DNA from: Rhododendron vialii
Lineage: Eukaryota > Streptophyta > Magnoliopsida > Ericales > Ericaceae
Assembly (NCBI RefSeq): GCF_030253575.1
Contig: NC_080565.1
Location: 2,790,501 to 2,854,500, forward strand
DNA: 64,000 bases
Reading direction: 5' to 3'
Position numbers and translations under genes: made by a program. A model generated the notes under the pieces. The model worked only from the letters and a program-made list of their open reading frames with translations, did no database searches and had not been told where the DNA came from. Shown one piece after another: positions 1-11,559 of this stretch. Numbering within the stretch: position 1 is the stretch's first letter; the number at the start of each line of letters is the position of its first letter.

Positions 1-770
1 ATGTTTAGTTCGATGGAATGGAATTTACAATAGAATAGAATTGAGAATACCTTTGGTACAAGATTATGCATTGAAATAAATTTGCAAATGTTTTCAAAAA
101 CATCTGCAAAAAATTTATTGACATTTGAAAGAAGAAGAAGAAGAAATAGGAGGGGAATGGGCAAATATGCCCTTGGGGAGAGCACACGGTCCGCTCACCT
201 TGTCCATGCTGGGCACATGCCCATTTTCCGTCCAAATTAGTAATGGCACCCAATGGATGCATGGATGACATTGAAATAAATTTGCAAATTAAAGGTTTTA
301 TTTGTTGGAATTGGAACTTGAAGGATCAAACTGAACTTTCGCATAAAATCGAAGGGATGTAAAATCAAATCACTCTTAATTTATCATAAACTAACAATAG
401 AAGGTAGTCCCACCATATGAATCGGATTTTGTTAGATTGCGATTTAGGAGTAATTAATTACTAATTACGAAAGGGGAATATTTTAGAAAGCATACAGTTC
501 TCTTTGGATTGGTAAAGTAGTAATTTTCGATGCATAACGACGCCGGTTAACAAGGGATAAAGTTTTAAGGGTGTAATTGGGATTATACAGAATACAAGAC
601 ATAAACATAACTTAGACTTTGAAGTAGGACTAAAACTTTTCTCAAGCTAGAAAATAGGACTAATGAATGAGTAACGTCCTTTTTAATAAGGCACTCAATA
701 ATTGGGTAATGACCGTAATGTACATGATCTGGACAGCTGCTCTAGTCCACCAAAGCTTTTTATATAATGT
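1..770. other. Non-coding stretch, nothing recognised
   Basis: AT-rich sequence with frequent stops in all frames. No domain, transposon end or RNA gene was recognised. The 88-codon open frame on the - strand has no recognisable motif and is probably chance. Confidence 0.5.
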
Positions 771-1520
771 CAACTTAGTCAACTTTTTATATATGCTAAT
801 TAAGATTCTGTCTTAGGACAACAATTTGATATGTACACCAAAGTTTTTATATAACTTCAACTTAGTCATCCTTTTATGCCAGAATTCTGTCGTAGGATAA
901 CAAGTTGATATATGTCCACCATAGTTCTTATATAACTTCGACTTAGTCATCTTTTTATGCCAGGATTCTGTCATATGTAGGATAACAAGTTGATATGTCC
1001 ACCGTAGTTCTTATATAACTTCGACTTAGTCATCGTTTTATGCTAGGATTCTATCGTAGGATAACAAGTTGATATGTCCACTGTTGTTTCTTATATAACT
1101 TCGACTTAGTCATCTTTTTATGTCAGGATTGTTTCTTAGGTTAACAAGTTGATATGTCCAACTTAGTTAACTTTTTATGTTAAGATTGTGTCTTAATTAG
1201 GATAACAATTTGAGATGTCCAACAAAGTTTTAGTTATGTTTGGTTGAGAGTTTAGTTTAGTTTAGTTTTGATAGTGGGTGGAGAGAGAAATAGAGTAATG
1301 ATTGAAGATATGGGTAATGATTGGAGAGAGATGAGAAAGTAATAATTGAAAAAATAGGATGATAATTGGAAAAAGAAATAGGATAATGATTGAAAACTAA
1401 AACTAAAACTAAAACTAAACAGTTAACTGAACAAAGCGTGTATAACTTCGACTTGGTCAACTTTTTATGTCGATCAGGATTCTGACTTAAGATAACAAGT
1501 TGATGATATGGTAGGTTGAT
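771..1520. repeat. Tandem repeat, ~81-bp unit, interrupted by a MITE
   Basis: Units start at about 771, 848, 929, 1012 and 1092 (spacing 77-83 bp), each opening with tatataacttcgacttagtc or a close variant and containing ggataacaagttgatatgtc. A shortened unit follows at about 1155-1227. After an insertion at 1228-1429 one more unit resumes at about 1437. The units are diverged, so the array is not recent. Confidence 0.8.
1228..1429. mobile_element. MITE-like insertion in the tandem repeat
   Basis: About 200 bp interrupting the ~81-bp repeat. The ends are imperfect inverted repeats rich in tttagttt on the left and aaactaaa on the right. The direct flank aacaaag occurs at 1221-1227 and 1430-1436. 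No coding capacity; superfamily not assigned. Confidence 0.5.
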
Positions 1521-2859
1521 TTTAGATGAGTCGTTAAATACATCATTCATGAAAAAAAAATATAGAATTGTTTGTTTAATTAAAAAATAATTTGATATGG
1601 ACAAGTACTAGAATTCCAGCTTATATAGGCCTCATTTATCTTTGTTGAACTCGTCTTGGGAATCAAAAACATTTCATAGAACCAACTTGGGCATTACTCC
1701 AATTGAAAATGCTAGAGAGCACGAAAAAGTCCACCGATTTTAAGAGAAAGTGGAGCCTATGGGCTTGTAGTCCAATGACACTTCATCACCTCTTTCATAA
1801 GGAAGGTAAGGGTTCTATTCTCTCTAGGAGTGTGAGTGTTTGATGTTCTTTGGGCTTGCCCTACCTGTATGCCGCTTAGCGGTATTCCTTCTCTATCCCC
1901 TTAGGAGTAGGCCGGCTAGACATCTATTAAGTGACAAAAAAGAAGAAGGAAGGTGATGGTTCAATTCTTGCCAGGAGCGCGACTCCTTCCCCATCTCCTT
2001 AGAAATAGACTAGACATTTATCGAATGACAAAAAAAGAGAAAATGAAAGATTTACCCTTTTACTTAACTTTTTTTGTTAGTTTTTGGTCAAAAAATTTAC
2101 GGGGCTCACACTTTTCGCTTTGACGAGGGTATCAAAAAATATATAAATACGTAACGAAGTTGGAAAATCTTTATACAAGACGAGTTGAAGAACAATTAAT
2201 CTAAAAAACTATACGGAGTACTTTTTTTTTTTTTATCTATATGTTCCTATACTTTTATTTATTTATTTATTTCCGTCATCATGATAAACAATTAATCTAG
2301 AAAACTTGACCAAATCTAATAAAAATTAAGAGAAAACAACGGAAAAAAAAACCGTGAGATCGACAAAAGCCAGGAAAACATTTTTGGCCTAAGGGCACCC
2401 ATTCTTCACTAGTTCCTTCGAATTAAAATCTTGACTCTACCACTGTGTTAACATACATACCATCAAACATGGGTAATAAAATATTAAAAAAAATTGTAGT
2501 AGGAGAAGTGAATTCCTTAAAATAGTTCCCTTGGCGTATTTTTTGAACTCATGTTTCTTTGGCATAAAGAGTCCTTGTCATGAGTAAAGGTCCACGTTTT
2601 AATGGCCACATGAGCCGGTAGACATAACCGGTGAACTTTGCGTTGCTCTATAGCACACGGAAATGCCCAAGTTGGTTCCATGAAATGTTCATTTTAAAGC
2701 CAAAATTAAACTTATAGTAATAAGTCCTTGCACCCTTCAATTAAAAATCCCGATGTGATTAACCTCCTAAATTAATCACAGGATTTATATCATTTCATTA
2801 GTAGGTATATCGTAGGATTTATTCTTTCTCTGCGCGCCTATCTATCTCTATGTCATTGT
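1521..2859. other. Non-coding stretch, nothing recognised
   Basis: AT-rich, with poly(A)/poly(T) runs and no open frame resembling a protein family. No element ends were found. Confidence 0.45.
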
Positions 2860-3102
2860 GGCTCCGTTTCAGAACAAAAAATAAGTCCTTATTTTTCAAG
2901 AAAAGGCAATTTCAAGCTCAAAAATTATGGACTTATTGAAATCGAAAAATATGCAATATAGATCTTGTTTGGAAGATTTCGAAGAGATCTTTTATACGAT
3001 GTAAAAAAAATTAAAAAAATTATTTTTCATTTACCTTATTTTTGAGTTTGAAAATGTGAAATAAACTGCTTATTTTTTAAGAAGGTTTTTGGAACTGAGT
3101 CT
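2860..3102. mobile_element. MITE-like inverted-repeat element
   Basis: Starts ggctccgtttcagaac and ends with an imperfect complement (ggaactgagtc). The inner arms share aaaaaataag and its complement. About 240 bp, non-coding. The sequence ggatttatatcatttcatta occurs on both sides (about 2781 and 3113), so the locus also carries a short flanking duplication. Target duplication not resolved. Confidence 0.4.
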
Positions 3103-3315
3103 GTATATCGTAGGATTTATATCATTTCATTAGTAGGTATATCCGTTTATTAAATCATTACTCTAATCATTGCAAATGTACTTTGAAATAAAATCTCACA
3201 CAACTTGTAGTTGTTGCACACTGATCATATCTCATTACGATACAATCGTTATTTATTTACAAAGACCATTTATCATGATTAATTCTATCCTCTTGTTCAA
3301 AATGATAATTTTAGC

Positions 3316-3940
3316 GTTGTAGAGGGGTCTTCCCGAATAGGAAGAATTGCGCCCGAACACGTGCGGTACATGTGGACATATTTTTGACACATGGGAGTGC
3401 GTCGGAGAGACTAACCCCGGAGTGCATCGGAGAGACTAACCCCGACCACGTATGAGACACGTGGCCAGGTCAGGGGCACCACGAGAAGGTGCATAGGGCC
3501 GAACAAGATACCAGATCAGTAACACTACGTAAGGACGCTCAACATTATTGCCGAGCAAAGGGCATAAGTATACGGAAGCAAACCCCAGTATAGCTGACTT
3601 GGGAATTAGGCCAGTTAGGCTATTCTAGAGTATTCTAGAAGGAATACATACGATATAAGAATGAATCTCGTGAATAAGAGAAGAGATCGATCGAACTGCA
3701 GCATGTGGTTGGTAGAGATTGAGTTGCTCTATGGAACGAAGTTGAGAAGGATTTCTAATGTATGAGTTTCCTACCATAAGAAGGGTATTGGAGCGGCCGT
3801 AAACCTAAAGAGAACGGTACGTCGTTACTTGCAATCGTTATACATACGTGAATTAAGGTTTCTTTGTTAGTACGGGTCTAACTTAGGCATTGATTGGACG
3901 GCATTTGTCGATGAGAGGCAAAGGCGCACTCAAGATGTTT
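3316..3940. repeat. LTR-like or other repeat remnant (uncertain)
   Basis: A GC-richer block in AT-rich surroundings. It holds a ~27-bp tandem duplication (cggagagactaaccccg occurs twice near 3402-3447) and a TATA-like ataagaatgaatc region near 3655. The composition resembles plant LTR U3/R regions, but I could not find paired TG/CA ends or a target duplication. Confidence 0.25.
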
Positions 3941-4460
3941 TGTTTTGCAAACACTAGGGTTTCGGAGTTGCTCACATGCCATCGATCTCAAAGAGCGTCC
4001 TACAATACTAGCTACACAAATTTATTTCCTGTATGATTGGCGTCGTCTATGGAAAATAAATAAATATTTGAGATCAACCATGACATGCGCAAACCCAAAA
4101 ACATGGCCCAAATTTACTTGTTTCCTCATACTTTCCATATCACCCATCTAGACATTCGATCTGGGGCGAGTTACAACAAACTTCTAGTCTGTATATATAG
4201 CCTTGCGTTCTCGTAAGGGATTGAGCACTAAAGTCATCACGATATTGCACTGATTTTTTCCTTAGTGTCCACATGAGCCATAAGCCTATAGTCACCGCCA
4301 TATTCTACTGGTCCTTCCTCTAGCTAGCTCTAGCCCACATGATTGTGTATACAAGTTGCTCTGATAATATCTAAAACACTCCATTTATGCCACTAGCCCA
4401 ATTACTTGTTAGAGCGTAACAACATGGCCAAAAATTCGATCTTTAACTAAAAGTTGTTAG
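3941..4460. other. Non-coding stretch, nothing recognised
   Basis: Contains one 68-codon open frame (3945-4151) with no recognisable domain, flanked by AT-rich sequence. I do not support it as a gene. Confidence 0.4.
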
Positions 4461-5618
4461 TAGTAGTTTATATCATGTTGATACCCGCTCGTGAATGTCG
4501 ACACCCACAGCAGGATGCCCGTTTGATGAATAATCACCCACTATGGTGTTCTATATTTCTGGAGTTGCCACTTAGTTTTGGGAATTTACACACCAATAAA
4601 TTTTTGTAGGAGAAGGTGTTAGGCAATTCTCTTCATCTAACCAAACGTTGGCCTCTACTATTTTGAGAAATAAGATTTTAGATTGTCTTTAAATAATAAA
4701 TCACGTAAATATATTTTACTAAGCATCTTTTAGTGGAGAAGCAATAGAATCCTTCTAAAGCCATGCACTGATGGTGGCTTCACCGACAATCATGCGGGTC
4801 CACTACGAATCTTGCATGAAAAATCCAATCCGTTTAATAATTCAAAAAAAAAAAAAGAGTGATTATGTGAAAAATCAGCTTAATTTGATATATGTAAGTG
4901 TTCAATCCAATCTTTTTCTTTTTTTCATTCAGATTAACACTGAATGTTAATCTTGCAGCGAAGATTGGGGTGCTCGAGGTTGAAGGGGATCGGACAATCT
5001 AATTCTCTGTATAAACGGGCTATCCTTCTTTGGTGTCGACACTTTTGTGAACTGTCACAAAATTTCTTTCCACTACTGCCCCAACTACACTAAAATATTA
5101 CATGAATTAATTGTTAGGGTAAAGTGGTAAAATTAATAAATAGATAACCACACTTATTCAACGGTATTTCAACAGGTTTTTGGGTACAAATTGGGTACCG
5201 CATGGCTATATCCAGCGCTCATTCAAACCTTTAAAATATGTTTTGGACGGCCCAAATCCGAACACTCTATCTTACTTAGCTGAGCACTCTTTCTCGGCCT
5301 CTAAATCCTTGCCGTTCAAAACATGTTTTGACGGCTCTAATGCGCGCCCAGGTAACACGTCTCTAATGCGCTCCCAGGTAACACGTCTCTAATGCGCTCC
5401 CAGGTAACACATAGATTATTCCTAGTACTAAGTAGTTTTAACAAAAGGGACTGGCGGGTTACTGTTAGAGTCCAGTTCAAATAAAGAGATGGATGGGCCT
5501 ATAAACAGTATGGTGGAACCACATAGTGGGCCTTTAGAGCCCAGTTCAATTCAACCGATTAATGGGCCTATGAACATGGCGGTGGAACCATGTACTGGGC
5601 CTTTGGTTATTAATGTGG
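4461..5618. repeat. Duplicated upstream block, copy 1, left part
   Basis: Collinear with 24589-25021 (internally deleted) and 46038-47144. All three open with tagtagtttatat and share later landmarks such as gttttaacaaaa and gatgggcctataaa. In the other two copies this block lies upstream of an NRAMP gene. Here it is cut at 5618 by the MULE and resumes at 18829. Confidence 0.8.
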
Positions 5619-5628
5619 ATATACAGAA

Positions 5629-5666
5629 GGGGGATTTTTAGGCCGGCCCAAAAAATTAGGCTCGGA
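5629..5666 (+). repeat. Left terminal inverted repeat of the MULE
   Basis: Pairs with the complement of 18782-18818 with one gap. The best-conserved parts are aggccgg near the tip and tagNctcgga at the inner edge. Weaker similarity continues inward for about 100 bp (gacNNttttNccc followed by gcgggtc on the left and tcgggtt on the right). Confidence 0.75.
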
Positions 5667-6007
5667 CCTAATTCAGCCCAGCACAAAATATTCTATACCC
5701 CCTTTAGTCCCGGCGCTACATTGTGGACAAAAATACCCCTCGCGGGTCAAAACAAGCATCCCGGATCCTCTTGCGGGTCAAAATACACCTCGCGGGTCAC
5801 GTTCCCGAACCCTCTCCATACGGCTAAACAAAACCCTCTCTCCCCCAACCACTACAGAACCACCCTAACTCTACCGCTACAGAACCCTAACTCTTCCGCT
5901 CAACAGCGCTTTCTCTCTCGCTCGCTCTCTCTCTCGCTCGCTCTCTCTCTCTCTCGCTCGATCTCTCTCTCTCTCTCGTGCAATCGATCAGGCAACAACA
6001 TTTCAAT

Positions 6008-9000
6008 ATGGCAAAAAAAGGTATGTACATTAAAGAATGTCGAACGTTTATGCGAAATTTCTATGCGAACTGTAAAATATGTATATGAGAACCCTAACTC
6101 TCATAAACGTGTTGCGTCTATGTGAAGTATGTGTTTTCGAGTTATGTGAACTGTGTGTAGGGTTCTATGTGAAATGTTCTCGATCAGCTCCTTCAAGGAG
6201 GAGACTGGCCAGTTATCCAGCAGCGAAGAGGTCAGGATAATAAGCACATTTGATGGTTTCGCTTTAGGTTTTTCATTTTTTAGTTTTTAATATGAGAATT
6301 GTGTATTATACATGACATCTGTCTATGAGAACTGTGTATTTTTCTACTGGAACATTGTATTTTCCTATGAGAACTGTTTATTTTTCTATGAGAACTGTGT
6401 ACTATACCTATGATGAGACAACGTAAACACTCTATCTAACTTTTGTTCATATATTTAACGGGACACAAGAAGACTTACAAAATTTGAACTGTGTATTCTG
6501 TTCCGAAAGAATACATTTTTAAAGTTACACATCATCATACTTATCCATGAGAACTGTGTATTTTCTGCGAGAACTGTTTATCAGAACAGTGTATTTTTCT
6601 ATGAGAACTGTGTATTATACATGAGATTTTTCTATGAGAATTGTGTATTTTCTACTGGAACATTGTATTTTTCTATGAGAACTGTTTTTTTTTCTATGAG
6701 AACTGTGTATTATACATGAGATTTGTCTATGAGAATTGTGAATTCTCTACTGGAACATTGTATTTTTCTATGAGAACTGTGTATTTTTCTATGAGAACTG
6801 TGTATTTTTCTATGAGAACTGTGTATTATACATGACATCTGTCTATAAGAACTATGTATTTTTTCTACAGGAACATTGTATTTTTCTATGAGAACTGTTT
6901 ATTTTTCTATGAGAACTGTGTACTATACCTATGATGAGCCAATGTAAAAACTCTATCTCAATTTTGTTCATATATTTAACAGGGCATGAGAAGACTTACA
7001 CACAAGATTTGAAAACTTCTTACGAGATCAGACCAAGAACACTAACAATGGAGGAGGCAGGAGTCATTACAAGATCGAAAACTCAACCTGACAGGCCAGC
7101 AACCTCCTTAGTTAGCCAATCATCACAGAACCCTTCGCAAACTCAGGGAAAGAAACGACAAAGACCAAAACAGGAAAAGGTCGCCAAAAAACGCCAAAGG
7201 CTTACCCAACAATCTGAATCTGAACCAGACTCCCCAATCCAGACCCAAAAGCAAACCCAACAAAAGAAACATCAGAGCCCAAAACAGAAAAAGAAGGCCA
7301 TGAAACAAGAATCAGAATCAGAATCAGAATCACAACCAGACTCCCCAACCCAGACCCAAAAGCAATGCACATTCAGGTCCAATGTAATAGGAACAGTGGG
7401 GCTATTGTCAAAACTGAACTTGAACAATGCCCACTTAGAGCTCTTGAAACAAACACCTTTTTGGATGCTGATTGATGCCATTAGGAAAGGTAAGTTAGCG
7501 GAAAAAGCTTGCATGAAGCACGATAAAACCATCCTGAGTATCATTCAGAACTATGATACCAATGACAGCAAGTTCCTCATTGGTGGTAAGAAGGTTGCCA
7601 TAACAAGGAATGACATCAAGCTAATCTTTGGAATAGCTTGTGGGAACAAACAAATAGGAGATTTGAACAAGAAGAAAAGTGATGTTGCATTTGCAAAAAG
7701 AAGGGGGATACAGGAGGCAAGGATTGGTAGTAAAAAGATGAAAGATATGATCAATGAAATACTTTCAAAAAAAGAGGAATCCATAACTGAAGAAGACATC
7801 CAAGATGTAGTCCGCCTTGTATGCATGTTCATTTGCCTGACGCTGTTCTTCTCCACATCAGGAGTCACCATTGCATGGACATATGTGCATTGCATGGAGA
7901 AAATAGAAGAAATAAAAGACTACGACTGGGCACAATCCATTGCAGAAACATTGAATACATCAATGCACAAGTTCCTTGACAAACCAAGAGATGCAACAGG
8001 ATGTGTGGTGGCATTGATGGTAACTTAAATCTATTTTGCTATGAGAAGTATTTTTGGGTATTCTAATAATTTTCTTTTATTCTAATAATTTCCTTACCTG
8101 TTTTGCAGTACTGGATTTGTGAACACACGGATTTGATTGCACGACCAAAAAATGAAGCAATTCCAAGACTACTAAACTGGAACACCTCAGACCTGAAAAA
8201 AAGAATTGATGATTTTAAAGATTTGAGCAATCTCAACATTACGGTATATACACTAATCAAATTGCTTAACTTGGACACGAAAATACACACTTCTCATAGA
8301 AAAGTGCACACTTCTCATAGAAAATTACACACTTCTCATAGAAAATTACACACTTCTCATAGATAAATACACACTTCTCATACTTCTCATAGAAAAGTGC
8401 ACACTTCTCATAGAAAATTACACACTTCTCATAGAAAATTACACACTTCTCATACTTCTCATAGAAAAGTGCACACTTCTCATAGAAAATTACACACTTC
8501 TCATAGAAAAGTACACACTTCTCATAAAAAAGTACACACTTCTCATAGAAAATTACACACTTCTCATAGATAAATACACACTTCTCATACTTCTCATAGA
8601 AAAGTGCACACTTCTCATAGAAAATTACACACTTCTCATAGAAAATTACACACTTCTCATAGAAAATTACACACTTCTCATAGAAAATTACACAGTTCTC
8701 ATAGATAAATACACACTTCTTATAGCAAAAACACAGTTCTCATACAAAAAAACACACTTCTCATACACAGTGCTCATAGGAAAATACATGGTTATCATAT
8801 GAAAAACACAATTCTGATTGTGAGTTCACATCTTTCAGGTATATGAGGAAGAACTTCAAGAAACATGCCAAGAGGCTCAAGTCTACAGCATGCCACACCC
8901 AGAAGTTGTAGATGACAATGACAGGGGAACTATATCACAGATGATGCAGCATACACAATCTCCTCAAAGTCCGGCACTACAACTTGATGAGATACACTTA

Positions 9001-11550
9001 ACTGAAAAACAGCAACCATCTCCTCTTGTGTCAACATCATCTACTGAGAAACAACAAGCAATGTTCTCACAATCACAATCAGGCGAGACTATGGTTCCGA
9101 GTACCTACCAACCTCTGGACTCCATTATCAGGGCCTAATTAAAGAGCACAACCAGATGGGTAAATTCTGTGACAGCTTACTGGAGAACAATGATCAAGTT
9201 ATCATCAAGGATCTCCAGCAACAAGTCCAATATATTCAGAATCAAAAACAAATACTTGAACAACAAAACCACGGACTGCAAAACGACAAGGATGCAATGA
9301 AAAATGAGCTGGAGGAAATGCAAAAAGAACGGGATGCAATGAAAGAAAAGCTGCAGAAGATCGTAACTATGTCCAACACAATGTTGCAGGCCCAAGAACA
9401 ACACAAGTTCCTGATAGAGAAGACTGCAGTCTTGGAAAAGGACAGCGATACAATGAAAAATCAGCTGTTGGAAATGGAAAAAGAAAGGGACTCACTGGAA
9501 CAAAAGCTGCAGAAGATGGATACAATCTCAAACGTTTTGAAAAAGGACAGGGATGAAATGGAAAAGCAGCTGCTGGAAATGGGAAAAGAAAGGGATGAAT
9601 TTGAAAAACAGAAACATATGATGCTGGAACAATTTGAAATTGAGAAGAACAAAATCAAAAAGGCCCTTACAATGCAAGTTCAATCCCTAATGACCGAGAA
9701 GGGCCAGCTGCAAAAGTATCTGAGCACAACTGAACAAAGGCAAAAGGCTATAATTGTTCAAAAAGATGCAGAAATACGCAGCCTAACCAACAAGCTTTCC
9801 CTCACCAGCAAGCTTTCCATCCAACCGCAACATACCAAAGAACCTCAAAAGCATTTACCGGTTCTCGAGACTGATTCCTCTTTGCTCACACAAAGAAGTG
9901 AGGAAGCAATACATAACATCACACAAACGTACACTGATCAGAAGATTGAGCAAGTGGTCCATGAAGTTACACAACTATATGCTCATGCAGGGAAAGATTC
10001 TGAAGAGGACAACAAAGATGATAATGCAAAACAAAGACCACGAAGGCAAAAAATGGATGACAAGTATTACTATGGTTCAATCACAAAGGATGGTCGCAAA
10101 AAAGAACAAATTGTCCTTGTCGAAAGTGACAAGCCACAAGCAGAAATCAAGAAACTTGATGACAAGATTCCTCCCCTAGGAAAAAAGGCAGACATTCTCC
10201 TTGCATTGCTACCTGACGAATGCCAAGAAACAATCAGAAAATTTTGGGAACTCGAGGAGGGATGGTAAAAATGCTAAACCCAACAATTTACTGTCTTTAA
10301 ATCATTTCAGATTGGCTAATGTTATGTATATCATGCAGTATGCACATATGGGATTGTGAATTAGATGACCTGCGCATATATCAAGAAGATGTGAGGTTTC
10401 TGCTATGTGATCGAGAATTAACAGACCAGGTAACACAATAAAAAAAGAAGCAACTCTCTTTCTATATTTTAAGAGAAATGTATATGAGATCTGTGCTTTT
10501 GTATGAGAACTGTATTTTTTCTATCAGAACTCTGTTTTTTATATCAGAACTGTACGTGATAAACAAATACTTTTTACATTCTGATACAGCCAATAGATGC
10601 CTACGTCCACTTGCTGACTACAACACTACAACCACCAACATCTGGACCATCCTTTTCATTGGGAATAGAAGATTCCCAACAAGATATGCCGTTTGTCTTC
10701 AACAGCTTTTCATCAGTAAGAAAAGGAAGCACTCTCTCACAATTCATGTAGCATACACTCACAGTTAAGAGGTTGCCTAATTATCTTCTTTCGAAACAGA
10801 CCTTCCTTGGAGGTGATCAAAACTCAGCTAACAGAGCACTTGATGTCGTCCGCTCAAAGATTTTGAACACCAGAACAATCCTTATCCCAATATATGGTTC
10901 AAGCCATTATACTTTGCTTGAGCTAGACACCATTGACCAAGAATGGAGGTTCTACAACTCCATCCACAGACAAGGGAGAAGAGATAAATACTGTGAAGCA
11001 ACTGCCAATCTGGTAACATAATCCCTCCTTATTCTAAGAAAAATATATGAACTCTTTCAACTGTGTATTGTAGTCTATGTGAACAAACTATGTGAAATGT
11101 GTATCGTTAATGTATCCATGATCATATTCTGTAACAGAGAAAGAATGTCACGAACTACATCAACCAACAATGCAAGAAGAAGATTAAAACCTCTGCAAAG
11201 CTCGTGGACAATGCACCACAACAAGAACCAGGCTCGTAAGTATCTTTCAACTACCAAAACTCGTCACTGCATCTTATATAAGCCCCTAACATTAGTCTTG
11301 TATTCACAGGGTTGATTGTGCAGTTGTTGTTGCCTACATCATTCGCCAAAAGCTAATGAAAAAACCAATTAAAAGCGACCTTACAAAGCAACAATGCCTT
11401 CAAATGAGAGCTGATATTGTGCAAGCATTTGTCAGTGACCCCAAGAGATCATGGACTCCAGAAATCTATCATAATAGGATGGAAAATCTCAGACTGCAAA
11501 AATATTATGACGACCAGGAGCTTCTTGAAGAGAAGAAAAAAAAGGCATAG
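6008..11550 (+). CDS. Ulp1-like (C48) cysteine peptidase with long coiled coil, MULE-encoded
   Basis: My exon model, by GT-AG sites and phase: 6008-6020, 6983-8019, 8109-8243, 8839-10264, 10339-10429, 10590-10715, 10800-11012, 11138-11235, 11310-11550; about 1,120 residues. The N-terminus is basic and Ser/Gln-rich, followed by a ~200-residue domain (about 7370-8243) resembling the plant mobile/DUF1985-type domain often found before Ulp1 domains. A Ser/Gln linker leads to a coiled coil (about 9156-9780) with three related ~24-residue blocks. The C-terminus is Ulp1-like: His at 10905-10907 in SSHYTLLELD, then Asn instead of the usual Asp 17 residues later (10956-10958, FYNS), and Cys at 11317-11319 in PGSVDCAVVV. 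Family members remove SUMO/ubiquitin-like modifiers; the substrate here is unknown. The frame changes near 9100-9140, so there is either a frameshift or an undetected short intron. A MULE-captured Ulp gene of this kind is known from plant Kaonashi-type elements. Confidence 0.85.
6290..6930 (+). repeat. 21-bp repeat array A (forward), in Ulp gene intron 1
   Basis: Repeated unit tttttctatgagaactgtgta, 21 bp where tandem (for example 6770-6830), with degenerate spacers elsewhere. About 20 cores of TATGAGAA or close variants. The block 6290-6480 is duplicated at about 6800-7005, including the edge of exon 2: the intact acceptor ttaacag at 6976-6982 corresponds to ttaacgg in the upstream copy, which has lost the AG. 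Confidence 0.85.
8277..8800 (-). repeat. 21-bp repeat array B (reverse), in Ulp gene intron 3
   Basis: About 27 tandem copies of cttctcatagaaaattacaca or close variants, 21 bp each, in reverse orientation to array A. A higher-order pattern of about 85-130 bp begins with a doubled cttctcatacttctcatag (near 8371, 8452 and 8581). The array lies wholly between the donor at 8244 and the acceptor ending at 8838. Confidence 0.9.
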
Positions 11551-11559
11551 ATTCAACTT

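Noticed and set aside
5613..6125. 170-codon open frame across the MULE left end
   Set aside because: It starts in host DNA, crosses the target duplication and terminal repeat, and includes a Ser/Leu run from a CT-rich leader. It is a chance frame over the Ulp gene's 5' region.
8281..8800. CRISPR-like array of regularly spaced short repeats
   Set aside because: Repeats and spacers are not distinct: the whole 21-bp unit repeats, spacers are near-identical, and the genome is a plant. It is a minisatellite within an intron.
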